NCBI GenBank assembly: GCA_902621205.1
Contig: CACNLH010000014.1
Span: 1 to 38,908 of the forward strand
Direction: 5' to 3'
DNA: 38,908 bases
DNA from: an uncultured Alphaproteobacteria bacterium
GTDB taxonomy: Bacteria > Pseudomonadota > Alphaproteobacteria > HIMB59
A program made the position numbers and the translations under genes. The notes beneath the pieces are model-generated. The model was not told the DNA's origin and did no database searches. It worked only from the letters and a program-made list of their open reading frames with translations. Positions 33,680-38,908 of the stretch are shown here, piece by piece. Every line of letters starts with the position of its first letter. Within the stretch, counting starts at the first letter, position 1.

Positions 33680-33902
33680 GGCTAATGTACAGGAGGATGG
33701 GATTAGCCGCAGCACAGAAAGGAACCATGAAAAAACCACCTCAATTTTTCCTCTCTCTTTTTTTTGTTTGTCATTTATTAACCTGGTAGGAAATGACTTA
33801 GAGAAGGAGTAACTAGAAAACAGAAAGGAAGAGAGAGGTCTTTGCACTGAAGACAAAAATATTAATTTTTAAAAATAAAGATTGGGGATAAATTAATTAA
33901 TT

Positions 33903-35288
33903 TTAGACAGGAATAGTTGTCCCGTAAAAATTCCAATTTTTTGAAATCCCCCACCATAAAATAACCAAAAAAAGATGGTAGGTTATTGGAACAACCCACC
34001 GAAGTTTAGTATCGATTGTATTATAGAGACCAGTCTGTTTATCCCTATGATAGTCCCAATAACTCCATATAGTTATCATGGTAGATAAGCCAGCAAATAA
34101 ATATGAAAGTAAAATCCAAGCATCTAAAATAGTGATATAGTTTAATTTTGGAACATCGTCTCCAAATACAAAGTTGTAGGCAACCAAAGTTAACAAACTA
34201 CCCATTGAAACTGCCAGTTTCGACTCTAACTCTCTTGCCCTGATGTAAAAAACACTAAAGGATAGGTAGACTAAGAAGATCACTGGAAGGATGATCTTTA
34301 AAATATAGTAAAAAGATTTGCGATTCAGATCAAAACTGTATTCGAGTGTTTGAAGCACTCCTTGCCCATAAAGTTGAGTATCACAACAGCTTAAACGGTG
34401 GTCATTAATTTCCCATTCATACAAAATTTCATTACCACCCTTCATAATAATTTCTGGGTCGTATAACGAAGATGTGCTTAAGTCAACATCTTGAAATATA
34501 AAATCGGCTGATGTTGAAATATTATCGAAAGGGAATTTTCTAAAGTCGGAGGAGTTAGTTACCTGATAATTAATTTGTTGTTTGAGAACAAAATTAAAAG
34601 GATCAGATTTATCGTTTGTGATAAGTAAACTTTTAAAGGTTATATCATTTATAAAAGATCCTGTTTGAGTAGTTTCAAATGTAGGATACCAAATTTTTTG
34701 TAAAATATTTTCAAGCTCTGCTGACTTTCTAAAAATGCATTTAATAGGTGATTTATCAAGCTCTGTTAAATTGAAAAAATTATGAATTAAGTCTTCATTT
34801 TGCCACTGCAAATTCACCTCTAAATTCAAATTTGATTTACTACTTTGTTGAATGACCTCAAAATCATTTAATATTATATCTGCCTCAACTATAGGGTGAC
34901 CTAGATAAGGAATTCTTTTAAGGTTAACAATCTCCTCTTCCCCATCTAAATGTTGAACAGTTAATGAGAGATCTCTCATTGCTGATGTCTCTAGTAAGTT
35001 GGATAAATACAAGTAGGCATCAGTATCATCGGAAGCAACAGGTTTTTGATCAACAGCTAAGATGCGGTCTCCCGACTCGAGAGGGGTATTAAAAGCATAA
35101 GAGCCAAAGCGTTTTTTGTTGATAATAGGTTGATTTTGCTCAAGAACTACACCGCTGTCGTTATAAGCTAGTCTAATGTTGGAAGTTTCCCTGAAGTCTT
35201 TTTTTAGGAGTCGTTCACAAATTTCTGCTCCCCAGCTAACACTGGAAAAGAAAACCCAAAATCCTAAAAGTAACCCCCTTAAAAACAA
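33903..35288 (-). CDS. Pentameric ligand-gated ion channel with N-terminal PDZ-like domain
   Basis: A 461-aa protein. Signal peptide 1-20; residues about 40-125 look like a PDZ domain (PLESGDRILAVDQKPV at 69-84). The beta-rich ligand-binding domain of Cys-loop-type channels follows, with FRKFPFD at 249-255. Four membrane helices come next: M1 326-349 with the conserved proline, pore helix M2 355-376 (LAVSMGSLLTLVAYNF), M3 384-409 and M4 429-449. It resembles GLIC in the M2-M3 region. The start is a TTG one base after the stop of the preceding small gene, so translation is probably coupled. The ligand is unknown. Confidence 0.88.
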   Translation of the reverse strand: MFLRGLLLGFWVFFSSVSWGAEICERLLKKDFRETSNIRLAYNDSGVVLEQNQPIINKKRFGSYAFNTPLESGDRILAVDQKPVASDDTDAYLYLSNLLETSAMRDLSLTVQHLDGEEEIVNLKRIPYLGHPIVEADIILNDFEVIQQSSKSNLNLEVNLQWQNEDLIHNFFNLTELDKSPIKCIFRKSAELENILQKIWYPTFETTQTGSFINDITFKSLLITNDKSDPFNFVLKQQINYQVTNSSDFRKFPFDNISTSADFIFQDVDLSTSSLYDPEIIMKGGNEILYEWEINDHRLSCCDTQLYGQGVLQTLEYSFDLNRKSFYYILKIILPVIFLVYLSFSVFYIRARELESKLAVSMGSLLTLVAYNFVFGDDVPKLNYITILDAWILLSYLFAGLSTMITIWSYWDYHRDKQTGLYNTIDTKLRWVVPITYHLFLVILWWGISKNWNFYGTTIPV

Positions 35289-35289
35289 A

Positions 35290-35754
35290 TTAGAGTGATT
35301 TTAACACACTCTTAATTTTACTCAACTGATCATCTAGTTTTTGAATGTCTTGGTAAATTTTTTCTTTTTCATGAGGGACTATTTTTGATCCCCCTGAACT
35401 TTTCTCATCCATTGACTCACGTACAGCATCCATTAAATCTCCCAATCTCCCGCCTATTGCTAATATCTCTGATTGTACTTCGCTTTCGCTAGCAGGTTTT
35501 TCAGGTTGAGCGGTTGCTAGATAATCTTTCAAAAAATTGCTAAAGGGAGTTTTTTGGTAAATTTTATGCATAGCATGCTCTAAACGTATGACAGTTCTAA
35601 ATTGTATATTCCTATCACTATCGTCAGGATCAGCACATTTGTATATATAAGACTTAGACTTCCCAGTGATATCTTGAATGTCTTGATCACTTAAATTTTT
35701 AAGAACCTCTTTTAGAGTATGTTCAATGGTGATAATTTCTTTTGTTTTAGACAT
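35290..35754 (-). CDS. Small possible DNA-binding regulator coupled to the channel gene
   Basis: A 154-aa soluble protein. The N-terminal 70 residues look like a helix-turn-helix (NLSDQDIQDITGKSKSYIYK), with similarity in character to phage CII-type regulators, and the C-terminus is a coiled coil (KEKIYQDIQKLDDQLSKIKS). It is directly upstream of the channel gene and probably controls or accompanies it. The HTH assignment is by eye. Confidence 0.6.
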   Translation of the reverse strand: MSKTKEIITIEHTLKEVLKNLSDQDIQDITGKSKSYIYKCADPDDSDRNIQFRTVIRLEHAMHKIYQKTPFSNFLKDYLATAQPEKPASESEVQSEILAIGGRLGDLMDAVRESMDEKSSGGSKIVPHEKEKIYQDIQKLDDQLSKIKSVLKSL

Positions 35755-35859
35755 ACCTCACTATAGCAATTTATGTTAAGCGGGTAATCAATAATCTATG
35801 TCCAAAAGTAAAAAAGCTTTGGACTATTTGTAGAAATATTATTCCTCATTATTGTTATC

Positions 35860-36180
35860 ATGAAGTCTAATTATATTACTCCTACTTTAGGTAGAAGGTT
35901 ATCCTCTAATAAAAAAAATGAACCACAATCCTTAAGAGATATTGAAGAGTATTTGCGTTGTTTAGCGCAAATCAGGCAAGAAAATAATATTTCTGTTGAG
36001 GATGTAATGCAGCATTTGAATTATTCTCGTAGCACTCTTGATGCTCTAGAGAATGGTAATCTAGAATTTATTCAGTATCCCCTAAATTACTTTTTCACTA
36101 GGCAATATGCTTCTTATCTTAAAGTGCCCTTTCCTCAGCAATTTTTAATGAGCCATTTCAAACCAGGAGAAAAGAAGTAA
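35860..36180 (+). CDS. RodZ-type helix-turn-helix protein (HTH domain only)
   Basis: This 106-aa protein contains the HTH_25 pattern of RodZ: an LAQIRQENNISVEDVMQHL helix pair, SRSTLDALENGNLEF and the following Y-F-F-T-RQYASYLKVP segment. RodZ normally continues with a transmembrane helix and periplasmic domain; both are missing. It heads an operon: the next gene starts at its last stop base (TAATG). The 105-base gap upstream is shared with the divergent regulator gene. Confidence 0.7.
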   Translation: MKSNYITPTLGRRLSSNKKNEPQSLRDIEEYLRCLAQIRQENNISVEDVMQHLNYSRSTLDALENGNLEFIQYPLNYFFTRQYASYLKVPFPQQFLMSHFKPGEKK

Positions 36181-36707
36181 TGAGAACATTATTATTGTTA
36201 TTTATCAGTGTTTTTTTAACTAATTGTTCTTTGAAAGCAGAGAGCAGTCCTATGCATCATGAATTTGATAATTGGATACATATGGAGGCTCAAGAAGAAA
36301 ACTTAGACTTAGTCTTTAGTTTGGAAAACCAAGATCAAATGATTATTTTTATTGTCGATCCAAACTTAAGTTGCGATGCTCGTTTAGTTTACACCAATCG
36401 AGAATTTAAGCCCAAAGATTTTGACATCATGAGTGGTGAGACATTTGATTGGAAGCTCTCAGGTCAATCTTATGAAGGCGAAGATGCAAGCCGATTGAAT
36501 GCCGATGGATACGTTCGTTGGGAGTTAATGAGTTTTTATAAACATCACTTCTCCAAGCTGGAAGAGCTATTATCCAAAAGAGGACAAATTTCATTTTCTA
36601 TTAATGATCCTCTCAACAGGTTTGAAAAACAAGAGATAGCAATGAAAGCTAACGGGCTCAGTTCTGCTCTTAACAGTGCTTTGGATACGTGCCAGGGATG
36701 GACATGA
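36180..36707 (+). CDS. Putative lipoprotein of unknown function
   Basis: A 175-aa product with an N-terminal signal (MRTLLLLFISVFLTNCS) ending in a plausible lipobox L-T-N-C, cysteine 16. The mature domain has two further cysteines (in LSCDARLVY and DTCQGW), with no recognised family. It lies between the HTH gene and another secreted protein gene and overlaps both, so all three are one operon. Confidence 0.65.
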   Translation: MRTLLLLFISVFLTNCSLKAESSPMHHEFDNWIHMEAQEENLDLVFSLENQDQMIIFIVDPNLSCDARLVYTNREFKPKDFDIMSGETFDWKLSGQSYEGEDASRLNADGYVRWELMSFYKHHFSKLEELLSKRGQISFSINDPLNRFEKQEIAMKANGLSSALNSALDTCQGWT

Positions 36708-37153
36708 TTAAAAAATTATTATTTGTGGTCATGTTCCTAACCTCTTCTTTACAAATTAAAGCGGAAATTAATCAGTCAACGATTTTTGTGCTAGGTAGTT
36801 TAGATAAAGAAACAAAGCAATTATTTAAAGAAACAATTTATGACCAAATACACAATTACGCTCAAACAATTAGTATAGAAACACAGTCGAACATATATGT
36901 GTTTCCCTATCAAAATCAAAATCAATGGCAGGTTGTGAGTTTGCACGTCCAAGGAAATGAAAACCATTCATATCTTCTCGATCTATCTTTAGAGGGTCAC
37001 CCTCTTCAGTCTTTAGATGAAATCCGCCAACTCGTTGGACTAGATGGTTCTCTGAAATACATCGGTTGGAGCAGCTATGATGAGCTTCCACCAGAAAAGG
37101 TTTTTATTGCTTCAAAAATTATCGCTCAAGATTATCTGTATTTGTATTTTTAA
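36704..37153 (+). CDS. Secreted unknown protein
   Basis: From the ATG overlapping the previous stop (ATGA) the product is 149 aa with a signal peptide (MIKKLLFVVMFLTSSLQIKA) and a mature domain of about 130 residues without cysteines. An ATG at 36698 is an alternative start. No family is recognised. It is the last clear gene of the three-gene operon. Confidence 0.65.
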   Translation: MIKKLLFVVMFLTSSLQIKAEINQSTIFVLGSLDKETKQLFKETIYDQIHNYAQTISIETQSNIYVFPYQNQNQWQVVSLHVQGNENHSYLLDLSLEGHPLQSLDEIRQLVGLDGSLKYIGWSSYDELPPEKVFIASKIIAQDYLYLYF

Positions 37154-37163
37154 AAAAAGTTCT

Positions 37164-37340
37164 ATGAGTGTTCTAGTCTTTGTTTCATTAATGTCTTATC
37201 AAAGCGGTTTCATCCCTCTAGTGGTAATAGTAGGTGTCTTATTATATTCGTTTATAGTCTTATTTTTTTTCTTAACCTACGACCATCAAAGGTCGTCAAC
37301 ACCATCAATTGCAGAAACCACCATTAACGACTCAATATAG
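37164..37340 (+). CDS. Possible 58-aa membrane protein (doubtful)
   Basis: A short frame with a convincing hydrophobic helix (FIPLVVIVGVLLYSFIVLFF) starts 10 bases after the preceding gene. There is no ribosome site, and its last 55 bases overlap the zinc-ribbon gene on the other strand. It could be a genuine small membrane protein or chance. Confidence 0.25.
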   Translation: MSVLVFVSLMSYQSGFIPLVVIVGVLLYSFIVLFFFLTYDHQRSSTPSIAETTINDSI

Positions 37341-37498
37341 CGCTTTTTGCTACAATCGTAGCAAATCGTAATCATTTCATCGTTTATTTTATTGATATAT
37401 TTCTTTGAGACCTCTTTGAATTCACCACATTCAGTACACTTATTATAAGGAATTTCATTATTTTCAAATAACTCCTCTTTACCATTCCACCAACCCAT
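37286..37498 (-). CDS. Small double-CxxC protein
   Basis: From the ATG at 37498 this is a 70-aa protein with CTEC and CYDC, 25 residues apart, a small zinc-ribbon arrangement. A TATGAT lies about 16 bases upstream of the start. An upstream ATG at 37513 would add five residues. Function is not recognised. It is similar in type to the 66-aa protein at 3254-3454 but not obviously homologous. Confidence 0.55.
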   Translation of the reverse strand: MGWWNGKEELFENNEIPYNKCTECGEFKEVSKKYINKINDEMITICYDCSKKRYIESLMVVSAIDGVDDL

Positions 37499-37595
37499 AA
37501 CTATTACTATCATAAATAAAATATACTTTGGAAATACATGCTCTAAAAAGTATTAAAGTTGTTTATAACTTGATTTCAATTGGATTATTAAGTTA

Positions 37596-37624
37596 TTGCA
37601 AATTGTAAGTTGAAATAATACATT
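37596..37624 (+). promoter_or_regulatory. Promoter of the ABC ATPase gene
   Basis: TTGCAA (37596-37601), 17-base spacer, TACATT (37619-37624). The expected transcript then carries AAAGGAGG (37649-37656), 5 bases before the GTG start. Confidence 0.4.
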
Positions 37625-37661
37625 TTAAGTTCACTTGAAAGATCGCTCAAAGGAGGATGAA

Positions 37662-38741
37662 GTGGCAGATATAAAAATTGATAACATAAATAAGTTTTAT
37701 GGTGACGTCCAAGTTATCGAAGATGTTTCTTTAGAGATTAAAAGTCAATCCTTTACAGTATTAGTAGGTCCCTCTGGTTGTGGAAAATCTACAATGCTGA
37801 GAATGATTGCAGGTTTAGAGGATATAAACTCAGGTACAATTTCAATTGATGGCACAGTCGTAAATGACTTACCGCCAAAAGAAAGAAATATCGCAATGGT
37901 ATTTCAATCTTATGCCTTGTACCCTCACATGACTGTATTTGATAACATGGCATTTGGATTAAAATTAGAGAAGAGATCTAAAGAAGAAATAGATGAACGT
38001 GTTCAAGAAGCTGCAAAAATATTGCAAATTGAAGAGTACTTATCTCGTAAACCGAAGCAATTATCTGGTGGTCAAAGACAAAGGGTTGCTATAGGAAGAG
38101 CTATTACAAGAAAGCCTCAAGTATTTTTATTTGATGAGCCATTATCAAACCTGGATGCAGCTCTTAGAGTTCAAATGCGTGTTGAGTTAGCTAAGCTACA
38201 TGACAGGCTAAATGCGACCATGATATATGTAACGCATGATCAAACTGAAGCAATGACGATGGCTGATGACATTGTTGTTCTTAATAATGGTGTCATATCA
38301 CAAAAGGGATCACCATTAGAGCTTTACAATGATCCGGATAATTTGTTTGTAGGAGGCTTCATTGGATCTCCTAAGATGAATTTTATTTCTTCAAAAATAC
38401 TCAGTGCAAGTAATAGCAATACAGAACTTGACTTGTTAGGTTCATCCAAAATAAATGTACCAAAAAGTTTATCTAGCGCAACAGAGGGTGACTCAGTTAT
38501 GTTAGGAATTCGACCTGAACATCTAACAGTCAATGAAGATAGTGATGGCAGTTGGGAGAGTAAGGTGTTTGTTGTAGAAAAACTTGGATCTGGAACTTTT
38601 CTTTACCTTGAAAAAGAGGGAGAACCTTTAGTTGTTCAAACAGAGGGAGACTCCAACATTAAAGTTGGGGATACTGTCAAAGTCGGCTTTTCTTCATCTC
38701 GTTGCCATATCTTTAATAGCTCTGGACAAGCTTTTAAATAA
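37662..38741 (+). CDS. ABC transporter ATP-binding protein (MalK/UgpC type)
   Basis: From the GTG at 37662, which has a very good ribosome site AAAGGAGG 5 bases upstream, the protein is 359 aa. It has Walker A GPSGCGKS at 36-43, the signature LSGGQ at 134-138, Walker B FLFDEPLSNLD at 155-165 and a C-terminal TOBE-type region beginning near 285 (LGIRPEHLTV). This is the subfamily energising sugar, polyol or glycerol-3-phosphate importers; the substrate cannot be told because no permease or binding protein lies in the window. A TTG at 37635 is a less likely start. Confidence 0.9.
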   Translation: MADIKIDNINKFYGDVQVIEDVSLEIKSQSFTVLVGPSGCGKSTMLRMIAGLEDINSGTISIDGTVVNDLPPKERNIAMVFQSYALYPHMTVFDNMAFGLKLEKRSKEEIDERVQEAAKILQIEEYLSRKPKQLSGGQRQRVAIGRAITRKPQVFLFDEPLSNLDAALRVQMRVELAKLHDRLNATMIYVTHDQTEAMTMADDIVVLNNGVISQKGSPLELYNDPDNLFVGGFIGSPKMNFISSKILSASNSNTELDLLGSSKINVPKSLSSATEGDSVMLGIRPEHLTVNEDSDGSWESKVFVVEKLGSGTFLYLEKEGEPLVVQTEGDSNIKVGDTVKVGFSSSRCHIFNSSGQAFK

Positions 38742-38774
38742 TTTAAATGTATTAGTAATTGATAAAGGGGATTG

Positions 38775-38908
38775 ATGTTTTTAGACAAATTTAAATTAGA
38801 GGATAAAATTGCTCTCATCACTGGAGGTACAAGGGGCATAGGTCTTTCAATCGCTCACGCACTTGGTGAGGCTGGCGCTAAATTAGTTTTAGTCAATAGA
38901 ACAGACCC
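38775..38908 (+). CDS. Short-chain dehydrogenase/reductase, 5' end only
   Basis: The frame from the ATG at 38775, with AAAGGGG upstream, continues off the right edge. It has the SDR cofactor motif TGGTRGIG (residues 16-23) after a first beta strand (KIALI), then ALGEAGAKLVLVNR. This is the N-terminus of a classical SDR oxidoreductase, probably in one operon with the ABC ATPase gene 33 bases upstream; a sugar or polyol dehydrogenase would fit that context. Confidence 0.85.
   Translation, partial: MFLDKFKLEDKIALITGGTRGIGLSIAHALGEAGAKLVLVNRTD

Noticed and set aside
33727-33789. Plus-strand 20-aa signal-peptide-like frame preceded by AAAGGA
   Set aside because: It stops right after the hydrophobic stretch and has no promoter; probably chance in low-complexity sequence.
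33680-33856. 59-residue N-terminal extension of the secreted protein encoded at 33077-33679
   Set aside because: It is basic and serine-rich and would place the signal peptide internally; no ribosome site supports the ATG at 33856.
37077-37163. Longer version of the doubtful 58-aa membrane protein
   Set aside because: The first part is out of frame with, and inside, the end of the secreted protein gene; only the part from 37164 is conceivable.
1-38908. CRISPR arrays, insertion sequences, phage integration sites
   Set aside because: No regularly spaced direct repeats, transposase motifs, terminal inverted repeats or duplicated tRNA ends were seen.

Overview
The window looks like a chromosomal segment of an AT-rich marine alphaproteobacterium with a compact genome. 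The evidence is very low GC, short intergenic gaps, many 1-4 nt start/stop overlaps, an FtsB-like gene, a RodZ-type HTH gene and a beta-oxidation protein with the dehydrogenase domain first. The placement is inference; there is no rRNA or other marker gene. No IS element, CRISPR array or prophage module was seen, and no stretch over 300 bases lacks a gene.

Layout. 1-7.4 kb is metabolic: 5-oxoprolinase genes pxpA (partial, minus) and pxpBC (plus) diverging from a 23-bp gap, a photolyase-like FAD domain followed by a small second domain, then an acyl-CoA ligase and a fused 3-hydroxyacyl-CoA dehydrogenase/enoyl-CoA hydratase. 7.5-14.4 kb is a type I restriction-modification operon hsdM-hsdS-hsdR, followed by overlapping genes for a YgjP-like metallopeptidase and a 108-aa unknown. 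14.6-17.9 kb, much more AT-rich, holds a HelD-like helicase with a nuclease-like insertion overlapping a DEDDh exonuclease; both have hydrophobic N-termini. rmuC follows on the other strand, flanked by remnants of a local gene family.

19.6-31.3 kb is the most interesting part. It holds an ECF sigma factor, a membrane anti-sigma factor, a secreted trypsin-like protease, a DUF2167 protein and a PrsW-type intramembrane protease on the minus strand. A secreted TPR-CHAT protease lies next to them, with a divergent secreted Sel1-caspase protein. Several tiny secreted or membrane proteins are interspersed. Five sites with the form GGAATA-N15/16-CGTC(T/C) precede the small-protein genes and the DUF2167-prsW pair. 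One lies just upstream of the sigma operon, so it may be autoregulated. I read the island as an envelope stress or conflict-response circuit in which several proteases act on one sigma/anti-sigma switch; this functional reading is inference.

31.3-37.5 kb holds ftsB, small secreted and zinc-binding proteins, a non-canonical tRNA-like gene, a pentameric ligand-gated ion channel with an N-terminal PDZ-like domain coupled to a small possible regulator, and an HTH/lipoprotein/secreted-protein operon. The window ends with a MalK/UgpC-type ABC ATPase and the start of a short-chain dehydrogenase.
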